From assembly GCF_000632225.1 (NCBI RefSeq), contig NZ_JFYV01000008.1, positions 1 to 64,000 of the forward strand: a DNA stretch of 64,000 bases. Direction: 5' to 3'. The notes beneath the pieces were generated by a model. That model worked only from the letters and a program-made list of their open reading frames with translations. It made no database searches and was not told where the DNA came from. Positions 15,871 through 26,890 of the stretch are shown in pieces. Made by a program: the position numbers and the translations under genes. The stretch is from Sphingomonas sp. RIT328. Lineage in GTDB: Bacteria; Pseudomonadota; Alphaproteobacteria; Sphingomonadales; Sphingomonadaceae. The first letter of the stretch is position 1. Each line of letters begins with the position of its first letter.

Positions 15871-16734
15871 GTGTTTCCAGCCATCGGTCTTGTCGTCCTG
15901 CTCGCCATGGTGTTCGGCGGCTTCGCCATCACCGGCGGTGCGCTTGGCCCGGTGATGGAGGCGATCCCGCACGAGATGCTGATCATCGGCGGCGCCGCCG
16001 CCGGCGCGCTGATCATCGGCAATTCGGGGACCGAGCTGAAGGCGATGGGCGGCGGCCTCGCCAAGGTGTTCAAGGGCCCCAAATACAAGAAGCAGGATTA
16101 TCTCGACGTCATCTTCCTGGTCAGCAAGCTGATGAAGATGCTGCGCATGGACGGCCCGATCGCGCTCGAACCGCATGTCGAGGACCCCAAATCGTCGGCG
16201 GTGTTCAGCGAATATCCGCGGCTGCTCGCCGACCACACGCTGGTCAATCTGATCGCCGACACGCTGCGCCTCGTCGTCGTCTCGTCGGGGACGCTCGACG
16301 TCCACGCGGTCGAGGAGGTGATGGATCATGCGATCAAGACCCACCACCATGAGGTGGAGGGGCCGCATACCACGCTGACCAGCCTGGCGGATTCGCTGCC
16401 CGCGCTCGGCATCGTCGCGGCGGTGCTCGGCATCGTCAAGACGATGGGATCGATCGACAAGCCGCCGTCGGTGCTCGGCGGGATGATCGGTTCGGCGCTG
16501 GTCGGCACGTTCATGGGCGTGCTGCTCGCCTATGGCATCGTCTCGCCGCTCGCCGGACGGCTGAAGCAGGTGATCGATGCCGACGCGGCGATCTACAACG
16601 TCGTCAAGCAGATCATCATCGCCTCGTTGCATGGCCATCCGCAGCCGCTGGTCATCGAGGCGGCACGTTCGGGCATCGCGCACAAGAACCAGCCGGGGTT
16701 CGCCGAGGTGTTCGACGGGCTGCGCGGCAAGTAA
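15871..16734 (+). CDS. motA: Flagellar stator protein MotA
   Basis: This 287-aa inner-membrane stator subunit conducts ions with MotB and drives rotor FliG. The start is a GTG at 15871, with GGGGG upstream; it gives the family N-terminus (VFPAIGLVVLLAMVFGGFAI) and length. An upstream TTG at 15835 would add 12 non-family residues. Four membrane segments are visible. The conserved proline lies in DSLPALGIVAAVLGIV, and the cytoplasmic loop precedes it. motB follows after 15 bases. Confidence 0.93.
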   Translation: MFPAIGLVVLLAMVFGGFAITGGALGPVMEAIPHEMLIIGGAAAGALIIGNSGTELKAMGGGLAKVFKGPKYKKQDYLDVIFLVSKLMKMLRMDGPIALEPHVEDPKSSAVFSEYPRLLADHTLVNLIADTLRLVVVSSGTLDVHAVEEVMDHAIKTHHHEVEGPHTTLTSLADSLPALGIVAAVLGIVKTMGSIDKPPSVLGGMIGSALVGTFMGVLLAYGIVSPLAGRLKQVIDADAAIYNVVKQIIIASLHGHPQPLVIEAARSGIAHKNQPGFAEVFDGLRGK

Positions 16735-16749
16735 GGCGGGAGCAGAGCC

Positions 16750-17655
16750 ATGGCCCGCGCCGCCCCCCACGGCAACAACCAGCCGCCCAAGATCATCATC
16801 GTCAAGAAGATCATCGACGGCGGGCACGGCGGCCATCACGGCGGCGCGTGGAAGGTCGCCTATGCCGATTTCGTCACCGCGATGATGGCGTTCTTCCTGT
16901 TGCTGTGGCTGCTCGGCGCGACGACCGAGAAGCAGCGCAAGGGGATCGCCGACTATTTCGCGCCGACCCTGCTCGACAAGAAGATGACCGGCCTCGGCGG
17001 CAACGGCGTGCTCGGCGGCGAATCGATCCTCAGCAACAACAAGCTCGGCCCCAAGGCGGCATCGGCCCCGATCGCGTCGATCGGCATCCCGATGAGCACG
17101 GCGGGCGGCGACCGCAGCGGCACCGGCGACAAGGGATCGCTGCGCAACCCGGTGGCGATGCAGGCGGACAAGCAGGCGTTCCAGGCGATCAAGCAGCAGC
17201 TCGAAAAGCAGATCAAGGCGTCGCCGCGGCTCGCCAAGATGGCCGACCATATCCGCTTCGTGCCGACGCAGGACGGGCTGCGCATCGATCTGGTCGACAA
17301 TGCCGATTATTCGATGTTCGCGCTCGGCACCACCGCGCTCGATCCCAAGGCGTCCGAGCTGATCGGGATGATCGCCGGCACGATCGCGGGCACGCCCAAC
17401 ACGATCATGATCCGCGGCCATACCGACAGCGTGCCCTATGGCGACCCGCGGGCGATGAACAACTGGATGCTCTCCTCGGGCCGTGCCGAGGCGACGCGGC
17501 GGCGGCTGGCGCTCGGCGGCATTCCCGAATCGCGGTTCGAGCGGATCGAGGGCGTCGCCGATCGCGAGCCGATCATCACCGACGATCCCGGCGATCCGCG
17601 CAACCGCCGCGTCGCGATCACCTTGCTGTACCGGCAGGGCAAGTTCGGCCAGTAA
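16750..17655 (+). CDS. motB: Flagellar stator protein MotB
   Basis: This 301-aa stator subunit has an N-terminal membrane segment with the ion-carrying Asp40 (AYADFVTAMMAFFLLLWLL), a plug/linker, and a C-terminal OmpA-like peptidoglycan-binding domain (about 215-300). That domain shows MIRGHTDSVPYG, NNWMLSSGRAEATRRRL and DPRNRRVAITLL. A GGGAGCAGAG ribosome site precedes the ATG. With motA this is the full-size stator set, in contrast to the reduced pair at 5076-6229. Confidence 0.95.
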   Translation: MARAAPHGNNQPPKIIIVKKIIDGGHGGHHGGAWKVAYADFVTAMMAFFLLLWLLGATTEKQRKGIADYFAPTLLDKKMTGLGGNGVLGGESILSNNKLGPKAASAPIASIGIPMSTAGGDRSGTGDKGSLRNPVAMQADKQAFQAIKQQLEKQIKASPRLAKMADHIRFVPTQDGLRIDLVDNADYSMFALGTTALDPKASELIGMIAGTIAGTPNTIMIRGHTDSVPYGDPRAMNNWMLSSGRAEATRRRLALGGIPESRFERIEGVADREPIITDDPGDPRNRRVAITLLYRQGKFGQ

Positions 17656-17730
17656 TCCGGCGCGCCACGACGCTTCGCTTTTGCGCGGCGATATGGGACA
17701 GTGACCGCTTCATGAGCAGCGGAGGCGCGG

Positions 17731-18117
17731 TTGCGGCACGACCTGACATTCACCACCGCGCTCGCGGCCGCCTTTCTCGCCAGCGGCTGCGGCCAGCGCC
17801 ATGACGATGCCGACGGCTGGGTCGCGCAGGGCGATACGGCGCTGTGCACCGATCGCGACGGCAAGCGCGTCGCCGACGCCAATTGCGCGCGCCAGGCGCA
17901 TGCCGGCGGCGGGGCGAGCCCGTTCCTGTGGTATTTCCTCGCGCGCAATGCGGTGATCCCGCCCTATGGCGAGCGGGTCGGCGGCGGCTCGTTCGCGCGG
18001 GCACCGGGGCGGGCCTATGGCTTTGCCCCCGCGACGACGCAGGTGACGCGCGCCGGGGCGATCAGCCGCGGCGGGTTCGGCGCCTCGGCGCGGAGCTTCG
18101 GCGGCGGCCGCTCGTGA
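17731..18117 (+). CDS. Small lipoprotein, DUF1190/YjfM-like
   Basis: This 128-aa protein starts at a TTG preceded by GGAGG at good spacing. It has a lipoprotein signal ending in LASGC (about residues 16-20). The mature part has two cysteines (ALCTDRD, DANCARQ) and a Gly/Arg/Ser-rich tail with ISRGGFGASARSFGGGRS, the pattern of DUF1190 proteins such as E. coli YjfM. It overlaps the following YjfC-like ATP-grasp gene by 4 bases. The E. coli relatives are also neighbours, which supports the call. The molecular role is not known. Confidence 0.65.
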   Translation: MRHDLTFTTALAAAFLASGCGQRHDDADGWVAQGDTALCTDRDGKRVADANCARQAHAGGGASPFLWYFLARNAVIPPYGERVGGGSFARAPGRAYGFAPATTQVTRAGAISRGGFGASARSFGGGRS

Positions 18118-19262
18118 TCCGCATGCCGCTGACCCCGCGCCGCGACTGGCAGGCGCAGGTCGAGGCGGAGGGGCTGGTCTGGCACAGCAGCGACGGGCAG
18201 CCCTATTGGGACGAATCAGCCTGCTACCGGTTCAACGCGGCGCAGGTCGCCGAGATCGAGGCGGCGACCGCCGAACTCTATCGCCTGTTCCTCGCGGTGG
18301 GGGAGGCGATCGTCGCCGAGCCGCGGCGGATGGACCGGCTCGGCATTCCGCGCGCTTTCCACCAGCCGATCCGCGAGGCCTGGGAAGCGGAGCCGCCGGC
18401 GCTCAACTTCGGCCGCTTCGACCTCGGCTATGACGGTGCGTCGCCGCCCAAATTGTTCGAGTTCAACTGCGACACGCCAACCTCGCTGCTCGAGGCGGCG
18501 GTGATCCAGTGGAGCTGGAAGGCGGCATGCTTTCCGGACGCCGACCAGTTCACCAGCCTCCACGAACGGCTGGTCGAGAGATGGCGCGACCTCGGCGCCC
18601 ATCTGCCTGCCCGCGTCCACTTCGCGCATGCTGCCGACGACGCGGGGGAGGACGGCGTCACCACCGCCTATCTGCGCGACACCGCGGCGGCGGCGGGGAT
18701 CGATACCGCAGCCCTGCCGATCGACGCGATCGGCTGGGACGAGCAGCGCCGCCGCTTCGTCGACGAGGGCGGCGCGCCGATCGATGCGCTGTTCAAGCTC
18801 TATCCCTGGGAGTGGCTCGCCAACGAGGCGTTTGCCGGCGTGCTCGCCGAGGATCTCGCCGCGGGCGGCACCTCGTGGATCGAGCCGGTGTGGAAGATGC
18901 TGTGGAGCAACAAGGGCGTGCTGGCGATGCTGTGGGAGCTGTTCCCCGATCACCCCAATCTGCTCGCCGCCGGCTTCGCCATCCCCGAGGGCGACGCGGT
19001 CGCCAAGCCGCTGCTGTCGCGCGAGGGCGCCAACGTCTCGATCCGGCGCGGCGGCCGCATCGTCGCCGAGGCGCCGGGCGATTATGGCGACGAGGGCTAT
19101 GTCTATCAGGCGATCTATCCGCTGCCCGAGACGGCGCCGGGCTGTTACCCGGTGATCGGCAGCTGGGTGGTCGACGGCGTGCCCGCGGGGATGGGAATCC
19201 GCGAGGGCGGGCTGATCACCGGCAATGGCGCGCGCTTCGTGCCGCATATCGTCCTCGACTGA
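18114..19262 (+). CDS. ATP-grasp ligase, glutathionylspermidine synthase family (YjfC-like)
   Basis: This 382-aa protein has the C-terminal domain fold of glutathionylspermidine synthase. Motifs: YWDESACYRFNAAQVAEIE near residue 30, KLFEFNCDTPTSLLEAAVIQ near 115, and WKMLWSNKGVLAMLWELFP near 265. These belong to a family that ligates a carboxylate to an amine using ATP. The amidase half of the bifunctional enzyme is absent. I set the start at the GTG overlapping the upstream stop, because MIRMPLTPRRDW then aligns with the remembered E. coli YjfC N-terminus; an ATG at 18123 is the alternative. The true substrate is unknown; peptides or cell-envelope amines are possible. Confidence 0.8.
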   Translation: MIRMPLTPRRDWQAQVEAEGLVWHSSDGQPYWDESACYRFNAAQVAEIEAATAELYRLFLAVGEAIVAEPRRMDRLGIPRAFHQPIREAWEAEPPALNFGRFDLGYDGASPPKLFEFNCDTPTSLLEAAVIQWSWKAACFPDADQFTSLHERLVERWRDLGAHLPARVHFAHAADDAGEDGVTTAYLRDTAAAAGIDTAALPIDAIGWDEQRRRFVDEGGAPIDALFKLYPWEWLANEAFAGVLAEDLAAGGTSWIEPVWKMLWSNKGVLAMLWELFPDHPNLLAAGFAIPEGDAVAKPLLSREGANVSIRRGGRIVAEAPGDYGDEGYVYQAIYPLPETAPGCYPVIGSWVVDGVPAGMGIREGGLITGNGARFVPHIVLD

Positions 19263-19324
19263 GTGATCGGAGCGGGGCTGTTCGTCGCCTCGGTCGGCAG
19301 TGTTCGGGGGGATTGGCGATTTGG

Positions 19325-19355
19325 TTCGCGCTGAGGCGCGGAGGCGCGGAGGGGA
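19325..19355. repeat. GCGGAGG-type repeat
   Basis: The short gap between the YjfC-like gene and the aldolase carries one copy of the GCGGAGGC-unit repeat also seen at 30629-30990 and 38722-38845. No other feature is visible between 19263 and 19446. Confidence 0.55.
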
Positions 19356-19446
19356 GGTGGCCGGTTTGGCCCTTGCGTTCCCTCTTCGCCGGAGGGGAGG
19401 CAACCGACTGCGCCGGGTGCGCCCCCTCCGCGCCACCGCGTGACCC

Positions 19447-20226
19447 TTACTGGCGGTAGCTTGGATCGATGCGGTCGAGCTTGCGCAGCAGCGCCGGCCA
19501 GGCGAGCGCCTGCGCCACCATCCCCATCCCAGCCGGGCTGGCCTGATGTGCGACCTTCTCCTCGACCCCGTCGGGCGGCGGGTTGAGGCCATCGCGTCCC
19601 GCTGCGAGCATATGCACCTGCGCCTGGCACGCACGTTCGAGGAAGTAGAGCCGAAGGAAACAGGCCGCGACCGAATTGCCCACCGCCAGCGTGCCGTGGT
19701 TGCGCAGGATCATCGCATTCTTGATGCCGAGGTCCGCGACCAGCCGCTCGCGCTCGGCGAGGTCGGTCGCGATGCCCTCATAATCGTGATAGGCGACGTC
19801 GTGGCTCGCGATCATCGCGGTCTGGGTGTGCGGCAGCAGCCCGCACGCCATCGCCGACACCGCCTGACCGTGCGGCGTGTGCAGATGCATCACCGCGTGC
19901 GCGTCGTCGCGCGCCATGTGGATCGCGGAGTGGATGGTGAAGCCCGCCGGATTGACCGGATGGTCCGAGCGACCGACCGGCTGCCCGTCGCCGTCGATCT
20001 TGACCAGCGACGAGGCGGTGATCTCCTCGAACATCATATTGTACGGGTTGATCAGGAAGTGATGCTCCGGCCCCGGCACGCGCGCCGACAGATGGGTGAA
20101 GATCAGATCGTCCCAGCCGTAGAGCGCGACCAGCCGATAGGCGGCGGCGAGATCGACGCGCGCCGCCCATTCCTCCGGGCTGATCGAATCGGGGCAGGCG
20201 GGGGTGGCTGCGGGCATCGTGGCCAT
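19447..20226 (-). CDS. Class II aldolase/adducin family protein
   Basis: The protein is 259 aa from the ATG preceded by GAGAGG; the upstream frame extension to 20331 lacks a ribosome site and family similarity. The class II aldolase fold is seen across about 20-225. Zinc-binding histidines appear in MHLHTPHG and in the later RNHGTLAVGN. INPYNMMFEEITASSLVKID is the typical substrate loop. Enzymes of this family cleave or epimerise small sugar phosphates, but many members lack activity. No sugar pathway neighbours are present, so the substrate is unknown. Confidence 0.8.
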   Translation of the reverse strand: MATMPAATPACPDSISPEEWAARVDLAAAYRLVALYGWDDLIFTHLSARVPGPEHHFLINPYNMMFEEITASSLVKIDGDGQPVGRSDHPVNPAGFTIHSAIHMARDDAHAVMHLHTPHGQAVSAMACGLLPHTQTAMIASHDVAYHDYEGIATDLAERERLVADLGIKNAMILRNHGTLAVGNSVAACFLRLYFLERACQAQVHMLAAGRDGLNPPPDGVEEKVAHQASPAGMGMVAQALAWPALLRKLDRIDPSYRQ

Positions 20227-20376
20227 GGTGGATCCTCTCTTATCGTTGGCCGGCAGGATGACAGGAAATGCCCGCCCGGCAAGCCGGTGCGGATCGTGGC
20301 AAGATTGTGGCAACATGGACAAGATGGACACCTTGACCGAAACGATCGCGGTCCATCGTTTCCGGATGGCGACCGT

Positions 20377-21060
20377 TCACCACGCCCCGGCCTCCGCGTC
20401 CTCCGCCTCGAGCCGCGCCGCGGCGGGATGCGGTTGCCGCTGGTCGATGACGTCGAGCAGCGCCGGGAACAGCGCGGCGAGTTCGGGCGGGGTCAGCACC
20501 GGATGGGCGGGCGCCGGCTGATGCGCGAGCAGGAAGGTGAGCAGCCGGTCGTTGTAGACGGTGCGCGTGCCGACCTGTTCGCCGCGATGCCAGACCGCCA
20601 CCTCCTGCCCGGCGATCGCGCGCTCCATCGCGATGTCGAGCAGCCGCTTGCGCCCCATCTGGATCGCCACGTCCCAGGCGAGCGCGAAGAGGCTGTAGGA
20701 TTCGCGCTGGCGCATCGCATAAGCGGTGTTGCGCGCGACGCCGACCGCGGCGCAGGCGTGGCTGACGCAGCCGCTGTCGGCGAGCGCCTGGATGAACTGG
20801 CGTTGCGTGGCGATGCTCCAGCCGTCGATCCGCCGGCGCTGGCGGAGGCGGGCGGCGATCGGCGCCATATCCGGATCGTCGCCGCCGGGCTTACCGCGCG
20901 GCTTGGTGACCGCGGCGATGGCGACGGCGGGATCGCCGCCGGCCTTGACCGCCTCGATCCCCGCGAGGATCGCGCGATCGGTCATCGCCCGCCGCTCCGC
21001 CTGCTGCGCCTCCCACTGCCGGGCGCGCGCCGCGCTCCAGGGTTCGTTGTGCTTGCTCAT
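20377..21060 (-). CDS. Hypothetical protein with helix-turn-helix
   Basis: This 227-aa protein is not clearly assignable. Residues about 82-110 look like a helix-turn-helix (ATQRQFIQALADSGCVSHAC, then AAVGVARNTAYAMRQR). The N-terminal 70 residues are basic and Arg-rich. The layout recalls phage terminase small-subunit-like DNA-binding proteins, but there are no phage genes nearby. It stands alone between the aldolase and the brnTA module. No membrane segment or signal peptide is seen. Confidence 0.6.
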   Translation of the reverse strand: MSKHNEPWSAARARQWEAQQAERRAMTDRAILAGIEAVKAGGDPAVAIAAVTKPRGKPGGDDPDMAPIAARLRQRRRIDGWSIATQRQFIQALADSGCVSHACAAVGVARNTAYAMRQRESYSLFALAWDVAIQMGRKRLLDIAMERAIAGQEVAVWHRGEQVGTRTVYNDRLLTFLLAHQPAPAHPVLTPPELAALFPALLDVIDQRQPHPAAARLEAEDAEAGAW

Positions 21061-21160
21061 CGTCCCTCCGATTCGCTGCCAGGGGACCGACGACCTATGC
21101 CAAGTGCGACCGTGTAGGACAGAGGGATTCTATGATGCGCTGAGGCGGCGTTGACGCTCG

Positions 21161-21180
21161 CATTATGGAGTTACATAATG
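21161..21180. promoter_or_regulatory. Inverted repeat over brnT start, candidate operator
   Basis: CATTATG (21161-21167) and CATAATG (21174-21180) form a perfect 7-bp inverted repeat with a six-base spacer; the right arm contains the brnT start codon. A TTGACG box lies at 21151-21156. BrnT/BrnA modules repress their own promoter through BrnA, so this is the natural operator candidate. Confidence 0.5.
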
Positions 21181-21450
21181 GACGGCGAGATCAGCTTCGA
21201 TCCGGTCAAGCGGGCGATGACGCTGGCGGACCGTGGGCTGGATTTCGCCGAGGCCGGGCAGGTGTTCGATAGCCGAAGCAAGACGGTGATCGACGACCGG
21301 TTCGACTATGGTGAGGTGCGTTACGTGACGTACGGATGGCTTGAGCAGGATGCCGTGGCAGTGGTGTGGACCGAGCGGGATGGCGGGTGTCGGGTGATCT
21401 CGATGCGGCATATGCACCAATGGGAGATCAGACATGTCGGACTGGATTGA
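21178..21450 (+). CDS. brnT: BrnT family ribonuclease toxin
   Basis: This 90-aa toxin has a RelE-like RNase fold. Family marks: ISFDPVKRAMTLADRGLDFA at the N-terminus, then AGQVFDSRSKTVIDDRFDYG, and the C-terminal VISMRHMHQWEI where BrnT usually has RxISxRxAxxxE. The ATG at 21178 is preceded by GGAG at eight bases; the frame continues upstream to 21151 without a better site. The downstream antitoxin gene overlaps its end by 17 bases. The pair should cleave mRNA under stress when free of BrnA (family knowledge). Confidence 0.86.
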   Translation: MDGEISFDPVKRAMTLADRGLDFAEAGQVFDSRSKTVIDDRFDYGEVRYVTYGWLEQDAVAVVWTERDGGCRVISMRHMHQWEIRHVGLD

Positions 21451-21706
21451 TCCCGATGACGCGCCCGAATTGACCGAGGAAATGGCGGAGATCGCCGAGA
21501 TACGGGTGGGCGGCAAGGTGATCCGCCCGGCAACGGGGTATCTCGGGCCGAACGGCGTGGTGCGTGGCCGCCCGCCGCTGCGCGAGCAGGCGAAGCGGCA
21601 GGTGACGCTGCGGCTCGATCCCGATGTGATCGAGCGGTTCCGCGCCGATGGGCCGGGCTGGCAGGGGCGGATGAACGCTGCGCTGCGCAAGGCGGCGGGG
21701 CTTTAG
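21434..21706 (+). CDS. brnA: BrnA family antitoxin
   Basis: This 90-aa partner of BrnT has a C-terminal ribbon-helix-helix segment (KRQVTLRLDPDVIERFRADG, about 54-73) followed by GWQGRMNAALRKAAG, the standard BrnA ending. The N-terminal part would neutralise the toxin. It overlaps brnT by 17 bases. Its stop overlaps, on the opposite strand, the stop of the parE-type toxin gene by four bases. Confidence 0.86.
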   Translation: MSDWIDPDDAPELTEEMAEIAEIRVGGKVIRPATGYLGPNGVVRGRPPLREQAKRQVTLRLDPDVIERFRADGPGWQGRMNAALRKAAGL

Positions 21707-21981
21707 GGGTAGCGCTGTCGAGCGTGGAGCACGGCGAGCACCTCAATTGCATGAATCGCGACCCGATATACGAGAATGTAGTTCGGATGAACGATCGCCT
21801 CCCGCGTGCCGGCGATCCGGCCGGGACGATGAATGTAGGGGTGGTCGGGCAGGCGGTCGGCGGCGTGCTGGATCAGCGCCTCCAGCCGGTCGGCCGCGGC
21901 GACATTGCGTTCGGCGATGTAATCGAGAATGTCGAGAAAGTCGGTAGTCGCATCGTCGCTCCAGACGACGGCGAGCGTCAT
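21703..21981 (-). CDS. ParE/RelE family toxin
   Basis: This 92-aa toxin shows the ParE pattern: VVWSDDATTDFLDILDYIAE at the N-terminus, AADRLPDHPYIHRPGRIAGT in the middle and REAIVHPNYILVYRV near the end. ParE toxins usually poison DNA gyrase; RelE relatives cut mRNA, and sequence alone does not decide. It follows its antitoxin gene with a 4-base overlap (ATGA). It converges on brnA. Confidence 0.83.
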   Translation of the reverse strand: MTLAVVWSDDATTDFLDILDYIAERNVAAADRLEALIQHAADRLPDHPYIHRPGRIAGTREAIVHPNYILVYRVAIHAIEVLAVLHARQRYP

Positions 21982-22154
21982 TTTGCACGATGCCGATCAA
22001 TGATCCTGCGCGCCTCGGCCATCACTTGATCGTGCGGTATTTTCGGCGCCTTGGACGCCATAGCCCGCTCGACCTTGGCGCGGAACCATGCGTCATAGGC
22101 CTCCGCCTCTTCGGTCGTCGCGAATTCCGACTCGATGGGGGTGAGGTCGGTCAT
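21978..22154 (-). CDS. PaaA2-type antitoxin
   Basis: This 58-aa acidic protein resembles PaaA2, the antitoxin of the E. coli O157 paaR2-paaA2-parE2 module: SEFATTEEAEAYDAWFRAKV then KIPHDQVMAEARRIIDRH, where the remembered reference has SEFETIEQENSYNEWLRAKV and AIPHDEV. It is upstream of and overlaps the ParE-like toxin gene. The third regulator gene (paaR2) of the O157 locus is not present here. No good ribosome site is visible before the ATG. Confidence 0.75.
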   Translation of the reverse strand: MTDLTPIESEFATTEEAEAYDAWFRAKVERAMASKAPKIPHDQVMAEARRIIDRHRAK

Positions 22155-22189
22155 GGGGAAGATATAACGGGTCGAAGTACTCAGCGGAA

Positions 22190-22277
22190 GAGAGGTGCGA
22201 CGGTGCGGGTCGATCCCGATGTGATCGGGCGGTTCCGCACGCGGATGGGCCGGGCGGGCAGGGGCGGATGAACGATG
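22190..22277 (+). pseudogene. Decayed brnA antitoxin fragment
   Basis: This stretch repeats the C-terminal coding part of brnA (21597-21692) at about 80 percent identity by eye, including the core coding VRVDPDVIGRFR. It has lost the N-terminal half and carries a frame change after FRT, after which the matching residues (GRMNDA) continue in another frame. It is best read as the remnant of a second brnTA module or a partial duplication. The remaining bases of 22155-22347 show nothing else. Confidence 0.65.
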
Positions 22278-22347
22278 CGTCCCCAACGTCGATGGCGCCT
22301 GACTCGTCTTAACCGCGGCTACAATACTACGGCACCGACGTTGTAAG

Positions 22348-23335
22348 ATGGAAGCGACGATGATCCTCGTAACCCTCGTTGCGGCGGCCACGCCAACGTC
22401 TGACGTGTCCGTCCGCGGCATGATCCGAGAGGCGCGGGAGATCATTCTCCAGTCGGGCGGCCAATTGTGGGCCGGCTATCCGAAAATTCCGCTGCCTGTG
22501 CTCTTGATCGACGAGAAGCAGGAGCGTCTGTTTTGTGGCCAGCCAGCGGCAGGGTTTCGTCCGGCGGGGATCGATCGTGTGACGGGATGCCCAGTGCAGC
22601 GCCGTCCGCGACAGCTTCCGGTCGATTTGGCCGCGGCCACCGATCTGGACCAACAGTCCGTCATCGAAATCGGTCTACCCTCGGCAGTGGGCCTCTCTCG
22701 GCCTGAATGGATCGTCACCCTAGTTCATGAGACATTCCCATCAATATCAGGCGAATATCCCGAGTTATAATCGGACGGTTGCAGATGTTGGGCGGCATCT
22801 CGGAACATCCGGGACGGACTGGATATTGGGCTATTCCTTCCCCTATAAGCAGCCAAACGTCGTCGCGGCATTCAAGGTCATGACCGATCGTGCGCTGGCA
22901 TTCCTATCGAATCGTCTAGCTGATAAGGACCGGCAGCTGATTGCGGATTATCTGAAGGCGCGTCGTGCGGCGCGCGCAGCCTCAGGAGACGTTGCCTGGG
23001 TCTATGCCGAGTTTCAGATCGGGCAGGAGGGTGTCGCACGGTGGACCGAATTGACGCTGGGGCGGCAGGTCAGTCGTACCGACGCGGCGGTCGCCGCCGT
23101 TGCAGCGGACCGCTGCGCGGGGCTGACGACGAGCCTGCGCGCCATCAACGATCAGGGACTCGCGATCTGGAGGCGCAATGCCTTCTATGTGCTTGGCGCG
23201 GTGGAGGCAGAAATGCTTGATCGGGTTAAGCCCGATTGGCGGGATGCCTATGTCCGCCACCCCTTCTCCCTCGGTCAGCAATTGGAAGATTGTTGCGGAG
23301 AGGCTGATCCTAGTTCCGAAACCGCGTCAGGGTAG
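22348..23335 (+). pseudogene. Frameshifted HExxH metallopeptidase-like gene
   Basis: Two overlapping frames form one broken gene. The first (22348-22770, start at 22348 or 22360) ends in LVHETF and then leaves the family pattern. The second (22727-23335) continues HQYQANIPSYNR after an artificial RHS. Removing one C from the CCC at 22737-22739 joins them as LVHETFHQYQ, restoring the zinc motif HETFH exactly at the break. Downstream, QEGVARWTEL could provide the third zinc ligand, as in gluzincins. The restored protein would be about 325 aa with a short hydrophobic N-terminus. Family assignment is uncertain. It could be a true pseudogene or an assembly error. Confidence 0.6.
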
Positions 23336-23347
23336 GCGGTGGCGGCG

Positions 23348-26254
<2,907 letters not shown>

Positions 26255-26390
26255 AAGGCGGGTTCTACTTCTGTTCTGTGGCTGAGGCTAGTGCGGGAAG
26301 TAGGAACGCAGAGAGGCGCTTGCCAGCACCACGTTGAAACATCGCCGATGGTGTCTTATCTCGACGACACACAGGCAGAAGGGCCGGCAG

Positions 26391-26804
26391 ATGGGCAAGA
26401 AGAAGAAGGCGAAGGCGAAGCTCCCCAAGGAGGTGCTCGGCATCCGCCTGCCCAAGGAGCTGCGCGAGGTCGGCGGGGCGCTGCTCGAGAAGGCGAACAG
26501 CCCGCAGGGGCGCGAGTGGCTCGCGGCGGGGCTGACGATGGCGGCGACCGCCGCGACCGCGGCGGTGGCGAAGGGCCAGGCGCGGCGCAGCGAGGCGACG
26601 CGGCCGGCGGCGGAACGGCCGGTGCCGCCGACACCGCCGGCAACTCCCGTGTCGCCGAGCGGGGACGGGCCGCCCGAACCGCCCCGCCCCGAGGCGCCGC
26701 CGCAGGGCACTCAGACCCAGCCCGATCCGCAGGCGATCGCCGCCGCGGTCGGCAAGGCGGCGGAGGCGATGCTCGGCCGACTGTTCGGCGGCAAGGCGGG
26801 CTAG
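26391..26804 (+). CDS. Hypothetical protein, basic start and Pro-rich linker
   Basis: This 137-aa protein has no recognised family. It begins with a Lys-rich stretch (GKKKKAKAKLPKEVLGIRLP), has an Ala-rich helix at about 50-65, a Pro-rich linker (about 75-110) and an amphipathic C-terminal helix (AIAAAVGKAAEAMLGRLFGG). The ATG follows AGAAGGG at suitable spacing. It is divergent from uvrA and convergent with the chemoreceptor gene. It may be a nucleoid- or envelope-associated small protein, but there is no direct evidence. Confidence 0.55.
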   Translation: MGKKKKAKAKLPKEVLGIRLPKELREVGGALLEKANSPQGREWLAAGLTMAATAATAAVAKGQARRSEATRPAAERPVPPTPPATPVSPSGDGPPEPPRPEAPPQGTQTQPDPQAIAAAVGKAAEAMLGRLFGGKAG

Positions 26805-26890
26805 GGCCGCCCGGCGGGGCTAAGGCCGGCGTCGCCGGTCGGAGCCGCCGCCGCCCGGTCTCGCTCAGGCGCAGCGCCGCCCGACGCCGA

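Noticed and set aside
13132-17421. 1429-aa open frame on the minus strand across flgJ-motB
   Set aside because: It is antisense to strongly supported flagellar genes, is rich in Arg/His/Asp as expected for a shadow frame at high GC, and has no domain.
20377-21060. Phage terminase small subunit as a name for the HTH protein
   Set aside because: No phage genes are nearby and the similarity is limited to a generic helix-turn-helix.
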